Positions 50,657 through 59,633 of a stretch of DNA of 64,000 bases are shown here, piece after piece; the first letter of the stretch is position 1, and each line of letters begins with the position of its first letter. A program made the position numbers and the translations under genes. The notes beneath the pieces were generated by a model. The model ran no database searches. It was not told where the DNA came from and worked only from the letters and a program-made list of their open reading frames with translations. The stretch comes from Liquorilactobacillus sucicola DSM 21376 = JCM 15457 (GTDB lineage: Bacteria > Bacillota > Bacilli > Lactobacillales > Lactobacillaceae), in the NCBI RefSeq assembly GCF_000612445.1, contig NZ_BALC01000002.1, forward strand, positions 310,001 through 374,000, read 5' to 3'.

Positions 50657-50940
50657 GACTGTGACGCGGGAAGTAAGATAAAAAACGTTTTAAGAGAGCT
50701 CAGGTTGGTGAAAATGAGCAACGAATTTTGTACTGAAAATGGCCGCAGAGTCTTGTGATTGACAGGGAAAACTTTAAATCACAACCGGTGCACCGGATAT
50801 AGTGCTAGAGTATAGTTATTTTGTACTTGAAGAGGGGAAACATGTGAATGTTTCCTAAAAAAAGAGGTGGTAACACGCAAAAGCGTCCTCCAAAGCAGAT
50901 CAATGTTGAACATTATTTGTTTTGGAGGACGTTTTTTTTT
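50657..50940 (+). promoter_or_regulatory. T-box leader with methionine (ATG) specifier
   Basis: Stem I closes with GACT/AGTC and GCGG/CCGC around a K-turn-like loop. The 5' strand then has AGTA (S-turn) and the upper stem has AGAGAG plus GGTTGGTG. On the 3' strand the trinucleotide just before the lower helix, followed by a purine, is ATG (50739-50741), so the codon read is methionine. A stem III (GGAAACAT/ATGTTTCC) precedes the T-box core AGAGGTGGTAACACGC (50863-50878), and a terminator follows: GTCCTCCAAA (50885-50894) with TTTGGAGGAC (50921-50930) and ten T. Uncharged tRNA-Met should allow read-through. Confidence 0.85.
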
Positions 50941-51018
50941 AGGGGGTGGAAAGAAAAGCAGAATATGCAAAGAATTATTCGAATATATTAAAAGAAAAAA
51001 TTTAATTGTTAGAAAGGA

Positions 51019-51159
51019 GTGTGACATAAGTTAAGTACCTTGCAAAACGAATCTTTTGCTATAAGTAACTTGAGGTAGATAAAGAATTTGACTTATGGAA
51101 CATGTTCATGCGGAATAAATAGATGAGCTAGGTTAAAACTTAACTTTTGACCCAGCTCC
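51019..51159 (+). repeat. dispersed intergenic repeat, copy F
   Basis: Begins GTGTGACATAAGTTAAG, contains the GACTTATGGAACATGTTCATGCGGAA block and ends in a hairpin (GAGCTAGGTTAAAA with TTTTGACCCAGCTC). It lies between the T-box terminator and the ECF S gene, so it is part of the operon leader. The hairpin has no T-run on this strand. Confidence 0.75.
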
Positions 51160-51178
51160 ATAAAGGGAGAAGAGAATT

Positions 51179-51768
51179 ATGTCCGAAAAAAATGAAATTA
51201 AACGAGTAAATTATGCAAGTTCCGGGGTAGCAAGTATTGTATTGGTTGGATTGTTTGCGGCTATTACTTATCTAGAATTCAATTTTTTAGAATTCCTTTA
51301 CCAGCCGCTGTAGGAGCGCCATTTATCCATTTTGGAAACTCTCTAGTAGTGCTAGCGGTGCTTTTCTTAGGATTCTACAAGGGAGCGATTGCGGGATCGA
51401 TCGGGTTAGGTATCTTCGATGTCTTGAATGGCTATGCTGCTGAAGCGCCGATTATTATCATCGAAGTATTTGTAGTTGCGTTGGTTGTAACGCAAAGTTT
51501 TAGGTTGGTTAAATACAATGATAGCAAAATATTAAATATCACATTGGTTGCAGTGGCTGCCGGTGTTACTAAGGTTATTTTGTCATTCATTGAGGGAGTT
51601 ATCAAATTGCTGCTTGGCGGAAGTGGTTTAGGTGCCGCTGTAACAAGTTCATTTCTAAGCTTGCCTGCTACGGTGATTAATTCTATTTCTACTGTAATTA
51701 TAGTTAGCCTGCTCTACATTCCCGTCAAGAAAGCATTGGAGATATTTTTAGATGCTTCTGAAAGCTAG
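51179..51768 (+). pseudogene. ECF transporter S component, frameshifted
   Basis: The frame from ATG at 51179 (SEKNEIKRVNYASSGVASIV) ends at a TAG at 51311. Adding one G near 51274 (CTAGAATT to CTAGGAATT) gives AAITYLGIQFFRIPLPAAVG and continues through LFLGFYKGAIAGSIGLGIFD to a stop at 51768, about 196 residues with five or six membrane helices. It is the substrate-binding subunit of a dedicated (group I) ECF transporter, since A, A' and T genes follow. The methionine T-box suggests a methionine-related substrate; the family does not let me name it. Confidence 0.75.
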
Positions 51769-51792
51769 AATTTTTGATAAAGGAATGAAAAA

Positions 51793-52644
51793 ATGAGAAG
51801 TATAATTCAGACGGAAAAATTGGGATTTCACTACCCAAGACAGGAAAGACTGATTTTTGAAAATTTAAATATTTCGATCAAAGAAGGGGAAATGGTAGGG
51901 ATCCTTGGTTCTAACGGCTCTGGAAAATCAACACTTCTAAAACATTTTAATGCACTTATTAGACCGAAAAAAGGTGCGGTGCTTATTGATGAAAAATGGA
52001 ACACTAAGGACCCAGAGACATGGCTGGATATCAGACAATTAGTTGGACTGGTGTTTCAAAATCCTGAAAATCAAATTGTTTCAACAATAGTTGAAGAAGA
52101 CATAGCCTTTGCTTTAGAAAATCTTGGGCTGCCGCGGGAGGAAATTAAAAAAAGAGTTAATGAGGTTTTGAAGATAGTTAATATGTATGAGTACAGGAAA
52201 CGCCCTCCATATCAGCTTTCTGGCGGACAAAAGCAGCGTATAGGCATTGCCAGTATATTAGCAATGAGGCCTAAGGGGATTATTTTCGATGAAGCAACTA
52301 GTATGTTAGATCCTAAGGGCAGAAAAGATATTCTAAAGATAATTCATGAACTAAACCAAAAATATGGCGTGACAGTTTTAATGACAACTCATTTGTTAGA
52401 TGAGGTAGCTTCTGTTGACAGAATAATTGTTTTAAATAAGGGAAGAATTAGATTCGATGATAAACCGGAGATTGTTTTTGAAAACAGAGAAGAGCTTGAA
52501 GCAATGGGACTAAGTATTCCAACCGTGACTAAACTAGCGCTTGACTTGAAAGCTGAAGGGTATTTGACAGACAGTAAAAAATTGATTTTGACTAAAGAAG
52601 AGTTTGTACAGGCAATTCAAAAGGATATAGGGGTAAGAGCATGA
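51793..52644 (+). CDS. ECF transporter ATPase EcfA1
   Basis: Energy-coupling ATPase subunit, 283 residues. Walker A is GSNGSGKST (about residues 41-49), the Q-loop VGLVFQNPENQIVS, the signature LSGGQKQRIGIA and Walker B GIIFDEATSMLD, followed by the switch histidine in TTHLLDE. The C-terminal extension is typical of EcfA. Overlaps EcfA2 by four bases. Confidence 0.92.
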   Translation: MRSIIQTEKLGFHYPRQERLIFENLNISIKEGEMVGILGSNGSGKSTLLKHFNALIRPKKGAVLIDEKWNTKDPETWLDIRQLVGLVFQNPENQIVSTIVEEDIAFALENLGLPREEIKKRVNEVLKIVNMYEYRKRPPYQLSGGQKQRIGIASILAMRPKGIIFDEATSMLDPKGRKDILKIIHELNQKYGVTVLMTTHLLDEVASVDRIIVLNKGRIRFDDKPEIVFENREELEAMGLSIPTVTKLALDLKAEGYLTDSKKLILTKEEFVQAIQKDIGVRA

Positions 52645-53507
52645 ATCTTTTAAAAATTGAAAATATTCAATATTCTTATGGAAAAAATACGCCTTTTGAA
52701 AAAGAAGTTCTTAAAAACATTTCTTTAGAAGTAAATGCAAATGATTTTATAGGTGTAATAGGGCACACAGGCAGCGGTAAATCAACCTTGATAAAAATTT
52801 GCAACGGGTTATTAAAGCCTGATAAAGGGCAGATTTTTTACAAGGGAGAAAATATTTGGAAAAAGGGATTTGATTTGAAACATCTTCGCTTTAAGGTAGG
52901 TGTTTCTTTTCAGTATCCGGAGCATCAGTTATTTTGTGAAACTGTAAAAAAGGATATTGCGTACGGACTTGTCAATAAAGGTGTGCCAGAAGAAGAACAG
53001 GAATCAAAGATCAGACAAGTTTTAAAAATTGTAGGACTGCAGGAAAGCTACTTGGAAAAATCACCTTTCAAATTATCTGGAGGAGAAATGAGAAAGGTAG
53101 CATTGGCAGGAACAATGGTGCTGGAACCAGAAGTATTGATCTTAGATGAACCTACAGCTGGATTAGATCCTAAAACTACAAAACAGGTCTACGAAAGCTT
53201 AAAAGAGTATCAGGCTAAAACAAGTAGCAGCATTATTGTAGTTTCACACAGCATGGAAGATATCTCGGAGTATGCCACAAGGCTTATTGCCTTAGATGAT
53301 GGGAATATTCTATTGCGAGGGACTCCGGCTCAAGTATTCAGCAACACTGAAAGATTGAACGACATGAGCTTAGATGTTCCGATCACCACGAGTATTTTAA
53401 GTATGCTGGCTCAAAAAAATCCCTCAGTTAATACCAATATTTATCGGTACAATGACACGAAGGCTGAAATAATAAGATTGTTAAAGGACGTGAAATCAAT
53501 TGAATAG
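52641..53507 (+). CDS. ECF transporter ATPase EcfA2
   Basis: Second energising ATPase, 288 residues: Walker A GHTGSGKST, Q-loop VGVSFQYPEHQLFC, signature LSGGEMRKVALAG, Walker B EVLILDEPTAGLDP and VSHSMED. The FQYPEHQLF segment is typical of the EcfA2 partner. Overlaps EcfT by eight bases. Heterodimer with EcfA1. Confidence 0.92.
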   Translation: MNLLKIENIQYSYGKNTPFEKEVLKNISLEVNANDFIGVIGHTGSGKSTLIKICNGLLKPDKGQIFYKGENIWKKGFDLKHLRFKVGVSFQYPEHQLFCETVKKDIAYGLVNKGVPEEEQESKIRQVLKIVGLQESYLEKSPFKLSGGEMRKVALAGTMVLEPEVLILDEPTAGLDPKTTKQVYESLKEYQAKTSSSIIVVSHSMEDISEYATRLIALDDGNILLRGTPAQVFSNTERLNDMSLDVPITTSILSMLAQKNPSVNTNIYRYNDTKAEIIRLLKDVKSIE

Positions 53508-54291
53508 CACAGTGATTGGTCAGTTTATTCCAGGAAGATCCGTTGTGCATAGGCTAGATCCTAGAACTAAAATCATTGCGACGGCTTTATGGATCCTGCT
53601 GCTGTTTTTAACGCATAGTATTGCCGGGTTCGTTGCAGACACAATATTTCTAGTGTTAATTACTCTTAGCTCGCGGATTCCGCTGCTAGTTGTTTTGCGA
53701 AGCACCAAGCCGATTATTCCCATCGTGCTTTTTACTTCTTTTTTCAACATTCTTTATACTTCGGGTGATGTGATTTGGTCGGCTTGGATATTTCAAATAA
53801 CCAAACAAGGAATTGAAATTTCGGCGTTTTTATCATTAAGAATTTTGCTAATGGTTATGGGAAGTTCGATTTTGACATTTACAACATCTTTAACTGATAT
53901 TACGAGTGGGATTGAGAGCTTGCTGTCTCCACTGGAAAGAGTTGGAGTAAGAATAACAGATTTTGCGATGATGGTAACACTTGCGATTCGATTTATTCCG
54001 ACTTTATCAGAAGAAGTCCAAAAAATTAAAGATGCGCAACGGGCAAGAGGAGCAAGTTTCGGAAGTAAAAAAATAACCCAGAAAATCAAAGAAGTTTTTC
54101 CTATTCTGGTCCCACTTATTTATTCTTCATTTAGGAGAGCTTTTGATTTAACTAATGCAATCGAATGCAGGTGTTACAATCAGAAAATCAAAAGGACTAA
54201 GTTAAATCCATTGAAGTATCAAAAGCGAGATCTGTTTTGTGGAATTATTATAGTATTGTTCTTTTCGATAATAATTATTATACAAAAATAA
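53500..54291 (+). CDS. ECF transporter transmembrane subunit EcfT
   Basis: Membrane coupling subunit, 263 residues with about five helices. RSVVHRLDPRTKIIATALWI is the conserved N-terminus. The two coupling motifs that contact the ATPases are in KDAQRARGASFG (ARG) and NAIECRCYN (a degenerate ARG: CRC). Ends 14 bases before the methyltransferase gene. With EcfA1, EcfA2 and the upstream S gene it makes a complete transporter. Confidence 0.9.
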   Translation: MNSTVIGQFIPGRSVVHRLDPRTKIIATALWILLLFLTHSIAGFVADTIFLVLITLSSRIPLLVVLRSTKPIIPIVLFTSFFNILYTSGDVIWSAWIFQITKQGIEISAFLSLRILLMVMGSSILTFTTSLTDITSGIESLLSPLERVGVRITDFAMMVTLAIRFIPTLSEEVQKIKDAQRARGASFGSKKITQKIKEVFPILVPLIYSSFRRAFDLTNAIECRCYNQKIKRTKLNPLKYQKRDLFCGIIIVLFFSIIIIIQK

Positions 54292-54305
54292 AAAGGCGTG
54301 AAAAA

Positions 54306-55343
54306 ATGAGTAATAGACTTGAGCAATTGTTGGTTGCTGTTGGTAATAGAAGACCGATAGTAAGTACATGGAAGCACTTTGTGGAAGTTGAAAATGACTA
54401 CCGTGCATTAGCAGATACAATTATCGCGTTTCAAGAAAAATATGAATGGGACTTCATTAAGGTTAATCCAAGAGCAACGTATTATGCAGAAGCCTTTGGA
54501 AACATCTACAATAAACAAAACTACACGGATGTTTTACCTGAATTGGTCAATTATCCAATAAAAAGAGCAGAAGATCTAGACTTTTTTTTGCAGGAAAAAG
54601 CCGCCGAGTATAACCCCTTTTATGAGCAGGTGCTTTTAGCTAAAAGAGTCAGAAAAGGAGTGGGAGATAATATTCCTATTTTACAAACCCTTTTTTCACC
54701 TTTATGTATTTTAACTTTTTTAGCAGGGCATAATCCATATCCTGGAGTGAACAAGCCAAAAAGCAAAAGAGAAAGCGAATTAAATGTTTTAATTGAGAAA
54801 AATCCTGCAGGGGTAAAAAGCGCTCTTGAAAAAATAACCGAAGTTTTAAAAAGGTACGTTAGGGATACACTGGAGAATGAAATAGATGGATTCTTTTATA
54901 GTATTTTTGGGCATGGAGACGAAGGAGAGCTGGCTGCAGATGTCTACGCTGAATTTTCGGCACCATATGATAACCAAATATTTGAAACGATTAAAGAAAA
55001 AGGAGGAACCGTTATGTTTCATACATGCGGTCCTGCATCACACCCAGAAAAATTCTCACAAAACAAGTATATAGATATCATACATTGGGCAGATCAGGAA
55101 GAACATACCCCTTCTTTGGAGAAAGATATGCCGTGGCTAAATGAAAAAATAGCTGCTGGTGGCGTAGATCAAAATTTATTTAAGGACAATAATAGGGATA
55201 AGATTTTAAATCAGGCTCAAAAAGCAGCAGATGCTCGTAAAGGGCTCCCTTTCATTCTGACTGCTGGCTGCGGGTTACCTGTTGTAACAAACGATGAATC
55301 GATCTGGGCTTTGAAGCAAGCAGTAGTCAATGGAAAAAAATAA
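54306..55343 (+). CDS. URO-D/MetE-superfamily zinc methyltransferase-like protein
   Basis: A 345-residue protein of the uroporphyrinogen decarboxylase superfamily, the same barrel as MtaA/CmuA methyltransferases and the MetE C-terminal domain. The zinc-site pattern of the methyltransferases is visible: H239 and C241 in MFHTCGPASH, and C322 in LTAGCGLP. A true HemE is unlikely: arginine and aspartate landmarks of HemE (such as RQAGR near the N-terminus) are missing, and no heme genes adjoin. Under a methionine T-box and beside an ECF transporter, methylation of a thiol such as homocysteine is a reasonable inference. Confidence 0.75.
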   Translation: MSNRLEQLLVAVGNRRPIVSTWKHFVEVENDYRALADTIIAFQEKYEWDFIKVNPRATYYAEAFGNIYNKQNYTDVLPELVNYPIKRAEDLDFFLQEKAAEYNPFYEQVLLAKRVRKGVGDNIPILQTLFSPLCILTFLAGHNPYPGVNKPKSKRESELNVLIEKNPAGVKSALEKITEVLKRYVRDTLENEIDGFFYSIFGHGDEGELAADVYAEFSAPYDNQIFETIKEKGGTVMFHTCGPASHPEKFSQNKYIDIIHWADQEEHTPSLEKDMPWLNEKIAAGGVDQNLFKDNNRDKILNQAQKAADARKGLPFILTAGCGLPVVTNDESIWALKQAVVNGKK

Positions 55344-56023
55344 TGTTAAAGGGAGATTACAGCGCAGTGCCACCGAATAAATGTAAAATATTTATTGTTA
55401 GACATGGAGAGACTCTATTCAATAAGTTAAACAAAATTCAGGGATGGTCAGATTCACCCTTAACGGAGCTTGGGGAAAAAAGAATAGGGAATGTTGCTAA
55501 ATCTCTGAGTAAAAATAATTTTTGTCATGCTTATTCTAGCGATAGCGGACGTGCAGTCAAAACCTGTGAGATCATTCTTGCTGAACAAAACAATCAAGTC
55601 AAACATAGTAAGACAGATATTCTAAGAGAATGGTGTTATGGCAGTAATGAGGGTAGCGCTAAAGCTGAATTTATCAGAAAAATTATTGCTAAAGTACCTC
55701 AATATAATAGAGAGAATAGTCTACAAGAAAATTTTAGTTTTCACAGCTTCTCTGAGATCGTCGAACAATTAGATAGACTGGGCTATCCAGAAAATTTTCC
55801 TGCAATACAAAGAAAAGTGGATGAATATTTAAGAAAAATTGCAGCAAGACATCTGAACAGAGGAGAACAAAATATATTGGTAGTTTCTCACGGACTGACT
55901 ATCTTAACTTTTTTAAATGGTATAAATGATCGAATAACTTTCCAAACACCATTAAAAAATGGTGAAGTAATAGAGGTGGAATATGCTGCGGAGAAGTTCA
56001 ATATTTTGAATAAAGATTTATAG
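55343..56023 (+). CDS. histidine phosphatase (phosphoglycerate mutase-like) family protein
   Basis: 226 residues; the catalytic RHG is in KIFIVRHGETLFNKLNKIQGW (about residues 14-34), with SSDSGRAVKTCEIIL and the second histidine in LVVSHGLTIL. Family members include phosphoglycerate mutases, GpmB-like phosphatases and the cobalamin enzyme CobC. ATG at 55343 overlaps the methyltransferase stop by one base, so it is coupled to it. Its substrate is unknown; a phosphorylated intermediate of the imported compound is possible. Confidence 0.85.
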   Translation: MLKGDYSAVPPNKCKIFIVRHGETLFNKLNKIQGWSDSPLTELGEKRIGNVAKSLSKNNFCHAYSSDSGRAVKTCEIILAEQNNQVKHSKTDILREWCYGSNEGSAKAEFIRKIIAKVPQYNRENSLQENFSFHSFSEIVEQLDRLGYPENFPAIQRKVDEYLRKIAARHLNRGEQNILVVSHGLTILTFLNGINDRITFQTPLKNGEVIEVEYAAEKFNILNKDL

Positions 56024-56255
56024 CGGAGTTAGGCTAAAATTTACCCCCTTTTAATTATGCTGTCAGTTTTTGACAGCCCTTGTAATACATACTCTGAGCC
56101 CTGCTACTGCTCTTTTAGTGTAAATATCCGTAAGTTTTGTCATATGTTACTTGAGTGAAAAACGTTGTTAGATTGCCAAAAGCAAGCTATGTCTAAGGAT
56201 CATAGCTTGCTTTTTTTGGTCTATGGGGGCATATTTTTCAGTGGGAGGTGAACGA

Positions 56256-56897
56256 ATGGACTTTAAGACGAAAATGAAATCATTGCGTGTTCAAAATCAT
56301 TTTACACAGGAAGAAATTGCGCACAAACTTTTTGTCTCTAGGAAGACAATTTCTAGCTGGGAGAACGGGCGCAGTTACCCTGATATTAATACTTTGATTA
56401 AAATAAGCGATGTTTACTGCATTTCACTGGACAAGTTGCTAAGAGAGGATGAAATTATGTTAAAGCAGTACAATGACAGCTTTCAGGCTGATAAGAAGAA
56501 TAGTTATATTTTTCGTTATAGTTATTTGCTTAATAGTATTCTCTTATTTCTGATTTATGCGGATTTTGTATGGACTAATTTACCTTTTGAAAAAACAATT
56601 GAAATTATCTTTTGGATAAATTTTTACGTGTTGTGTCTGCACTTGCCCATAAAATTTAAGAAATTTATCTCACAAATAACATGGAAGCAAGGCGTGATTT
56701 TGCTTTTTATTGGTATTGTTACTTTCGGTTTGCAAGCAACTCAATTATTCTCAAGCCCGAAAGATGAGGTGCGTAGTGCTTATTTGATCGGATTTTGGAC
56801 AGGTTATGTTATAAAGAAGGCACTTCCAGCGTTTTCTCTGTGGTTGATGATTTTTCTGTTACCTGTATTGGATAACAAGCATAAGTCCTCTATGTAA
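56256..56897 (+). CDS. XRE helix-turn-helix protein with membrane domain
   Basis: 213 residues. The N-terminal HTH (RVQNHFTQEEIAHKLFVSRKTISSWENGRSYPDINTLIKIS, about residues 9-49) is followed by at least three hydrophobic segments (about 93-107, 118-136, 147-165, 180-200). Such one-component membrane regulators often control adjacent membrane or bacteriocin-immunity genes; the CPBP gene downstream is a candidate. ATG at 56256 follows GGGAGGTG. Confidence 0.8.
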   Translation: MDFKTKMKSLRVQNHFTQEEIAHKLFVSRKTISSWENGRSYPDINTLIKISDVYCISLDKLLREDEIMLKQYNDSFQADKKNSYIFRYSYLLNSILLFLIYADFVWTNLPFEKTIEIIFWINFYVLCLHLPIKFKKFISQITWKQGVILLFIGIVTFGLQATQLFSSPKDEVRSAYLIGFWTGYVIKKALPAFSLWLMIFLLPVLDNKHKSSM

Positions 56898-57037
56898 AGA
56901 AGATTAGAGAAGTATCTTTCTTTCATAATGTCTTACAAGTGCAGTACAGCTGTTATCTAGCAAATACCGATTATCGCGATATCGCAGTACCTTAACTTTG
57001 TAAGTTTCTCCACTATAATTTTTCAAAGGATTTTGAT

Positions 57038-57823
57038 ATGATACATAATTTACGAAAAATAGATATAAGAATAGTTACTTTTTTAGTAATTCTCATGATT
57101 TTTGATGATTTTATTTTTGCACCCTTAAGCAATATGCTTCACATCAAAGGCTCATACTTGTTATTCGAAACGTGGTTCAAGTTGTTTGAGTTTTTGGTCG
57201 CAGTGATATTAAATAGCCTTCTGATTCATGAAAAAGCGCGATGGAAAACGAAGATAGGAAAAAATTCATATGTTATGTTTTTGATTATGCTTGTGACATT
57301 GTCGTTAGGGTCAATCAGCCGCTTATCTAACGTAAAAGGTGCGTTTGTCATTGGACTTATAGCGTGCATCTCAGAAGAATATATATTTAGAAGTGTTGTT
57401 TTAGGCAGTTTAATGAGCGACATAGCTTATGTCAAATGCACAACAAAAACCGTTTTAGTTCGAATAGCTGCATCCAGCATCTTGTTTAGTTTGTATCATC
57501 TGGGAAATGCGCGGTCTGATGGATTACCAGCGACTATGTTGCAAATGATTCAGGTATGTGGTCTAGGCTTTCTGCTAGGATGTCTATATGTTAGGAAGGG
57601 CAGTCTCCTTTTTCCAATGATTATGCACTTTTTTGTTGATTATTTAGTTGTTGTAAGTACAGGTATAACGGGGACGGCAATCAAGCATTTAACTATTAGT
57701 AATGTGATAAACTCCCTTTTCATCATGTGTGCATATATTGTCCTAGGACTTGCTGTATTAGGTATAGGAAATGCCGAACAGTGGATGCTGCTTAAGAGTA
57801 AACGCGCAGCTATTCATAGTTAA
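57038..57823 (+). CDS. CPBP-family intramembrane protease-like protein
   Basis: A 261-residue polytopic membrane protein. The CAAX/CPBP motifs are present: EExxxR as ISEEYIFRSVVLG, a histidine in FSLYHLGNARSDG and HFFVDYLV near the C-terminus. Members process prenylated or peptide substrates or act as bacteriocin immunity proteins; the role here is open. It follows the XRE/membrane regulator by 140 bases. ATG follows AAAGGA. Confidence 0.82.
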   Translation: MIHNLRKIDIRIVTFLVILMIFDDFIFAPLSNMLHIKGSYLLFETWFKLFEFLVAVILNSLLIHEKARWKTKIGKNSYVMFLIMLVTLSLGSISRLSNVKGAFVIGLIACISEEYIFRSVVLGSLMSDIAYVKCTTKTVLVRIAASSILFSLYHLGNARSDGLPATMLQMIQVCGLGFLLGCLYVRKGSLLFPMIMHFFVDYLVVVSTGITGTAIKHLTISNVINSLFIMCAYIVLGLAVLGIGNAEQWMLLKSKRAAIHS

Positions 57824-57833
57824 GAATTAGGAT

Positions 57834-57999
57834 GGAGCTGTGCCAAAAGTTAAGTTTTGGCACAGCTCCTGTTTTATTCCGTATAAACGTGTTCCATAAG
57901 TCAAACTCTCCGTCTAACTTCGAATTACTCATGGCAAAGTACTCGCTATGTTCGTGATTTCGAGTTATTACTCAAATTTTCCCGACTTATGTCACACAC
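57834..57999 (-). repeat. dispersed intergenic repeat, copy H (minus orientation)
   Basis: The best-preserved copy. In reverse complement it begins GTGTGACATAAGTCGGG, carries the central palindrome (CATAGCGAGTACTTTGCCATG), GACTTATGGAACACG and ends in the hairpin AGGAGCTGTGCCAAAA with its complement. It lies after the CPBP gene, where its hairpin could act as terminator on the plus strand (GGCACAGCTCCTGTTTT). Confidence 0.85.
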
Positions 58000-58108
58000 T
58001 CGTTTAAGTAAAGAGGAGTATAGTAACATTCCGAATTCGACACTAGCTTAACATCACTTGCTTTGATGAAAAGTAACCAAGCACAGAAGACAATGAGCAC
58101 AATATACC

Positions 58109-58148
58109 AAAAAAGCCGGGTTAATTTTAAAATCAGCCTGGCGTTTTT
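58109..58148. terminator. bidirectional terminator between CPBP and cobW-like genes
   Basis: AAAAAAGCCGGG...CCTGGCGTTTTT: imperfect stem with A-run and T-run on the two sides. Confidence 0.6.
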
Positions 58149-58287
58149 GGATATTTACAGAGTGGTCCGTTTTCCGGAACACATCTATAGGTATTTTAGT
58201 AAGTGAATCCTTGCATCTGGCTACGACTAATCAAGCAATTTGCCAGTTTTTATAATGGATCAGTAGTGTTAAGATCCTTCAAGTTTC

Positions 58288-59435
58288 TCAGTACTTCAAT
58301 TTGAAGGGATCACTTAAAATATCCAATGGCTCATTTTCACGAAATAGACATTTATCCAAATCATGGATGATTTGTTCCTTATTCATGTATTGACCGATAA
58401 AGACTAATTCGATCATGCGGTCGCCAAATTTTTTATCCCAAATGGCGGCTAAGTTTTTGCGGATGGTAAACATCTTCTTGATTTCCCAATCTTTAAGCGT
58501 TGCGATCCAATAACCTGAAGGGATAATGTCCATTGCCCGCCCAGATTGTGAGATAGTAAACACTCTGGAGGCTGAGTTTGGAGCCACATGACACCCTTGC
58601 AGCGTGTGATCTCAGGCGGCCAGCGATCAAGCCATGAATTAAAGCGCTGCGGGTGAAAAGGGCGGCGCCGGCGATAAACGAAGGAATCAATTTTTAGCAG
58701 CGGTTCGGCGTTTTGGTTTAAGAGTCGCAATGGATCGGACAGGTTACGTTCATTCAAAGACGATTGTGCGTTGAAGAGATGGGTCTGAATTACTTTGGCA
58801 ACAGCAATTTGTGAGAATTTTGTTGCATAAAATTTAGCTGTCGGTTGTATTTGACGTACTATTTCCTGTAAATAGTTTTTCTGTTCAAGGGTCAGCAAAT
58901 CAATTTTATTAAACAGAAGAACATCACAAAATTCTATTTGCTTTACGATCAATTGATTGCTTTCAACAAAATTCTGATTGTATTTCCCTTGTCCAGGCAA
59001 GAATTGCTGTAAAATTCTAAAGCCATCAACAATAGTGACGTTCGTATCTAAATAACAAACTTTGTCCAATTCTTGTGCAGTTGACGTTCGACCTTTGACA
59101 ATACACGCGGCAACTATATCAGGCTGCACGACACCGGAAGACTCGACTAAAATCAAATCTACAGCACCAGACGCTGCAAGATCATATACAGCATCAATTA
59201 GTTTTTGCCTATGTTTATTACTGATAGTTCCATCAGTGATGGGGATCAGCCGATCTGCTTCGGAAAAATAAGGGCTGTTGCAGATAGCCTTTTTATCAAC
59301 ATTGACCGATGCTAAATCATTAACGACAATGCCGATGCGCTTATTCATTTTGCATTTCAGCAAGTGCAAAATAAGCGTGGTTTTTCCTGCACCTAAGTAT
59401 CCCGAAATAACTGTTATAGGAATTTTTTTGCTCAT
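58288..59435 (-). pseudogene. CobW-family (COG0523) GTPase, frameshifted
   Basis: G3E-family GTPase, many of which are metal chaperones. From ATG at 59435 it has Walker A GYLGAGKTT, VESSGVVQPD and the NKID G4 motif in LLFNKIDLL. The usual CxCC metal motif after Walker A is absent: the position reads PITDGTISN. Near 58577 the frame breaks; adding one base joins MWLQTQPP to RVFTISQSGRAMDI, and the CobW C-terminal domain (RMIELVFIGQYMNKEQI) runs to a stop at 58288. Repaired length is about 383 residues. A Zur-like palindrome lies upstream. Confidence 0.8.
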
Positions 59436-59484
59436 AACTACCATCTCTCTGTAATTTTTGGAAATTCTAAAGTACGAGGAAAAT

Positions 59485-59613
59485 GGGGGCAAAAGTTGAA
59501 ATTTGACCTAATTTTCGTGTGAATATGTGCCATAGGTCAAAGTATTTCGTCAAAATTAAAATTATTCATGAATTTAATATTAACACTCAAATTTAACCGA
59601 CCTATATCACATT
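59485..59613 (-). repeat. dispersed intergenic repeat, copy G (minus, diverged)
   Basis: In reverse complement it reads GTGATATAGGTCGG, AAATTTGAGTGTTAA, then TTTGACCTATGGCACATATTC and a hairpin-like AGGTCAAATTTCAACTTTTGCCCC. It is placed between the Zur-like palindrome and the cobW-like start, inside the likely leader. Confidence 0.65.
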
Positions 59614-59633
59614 CCTTTATTCTAGCACGTATT

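Noticed and set aside
54306-55343. True uroporphyrinogen decarboxylase (HemE)
   Set aside because: The zinc-type HxC and C motif and the methionine T-box context fit the methyltransferase branch better, and HemE landmarks are missing.
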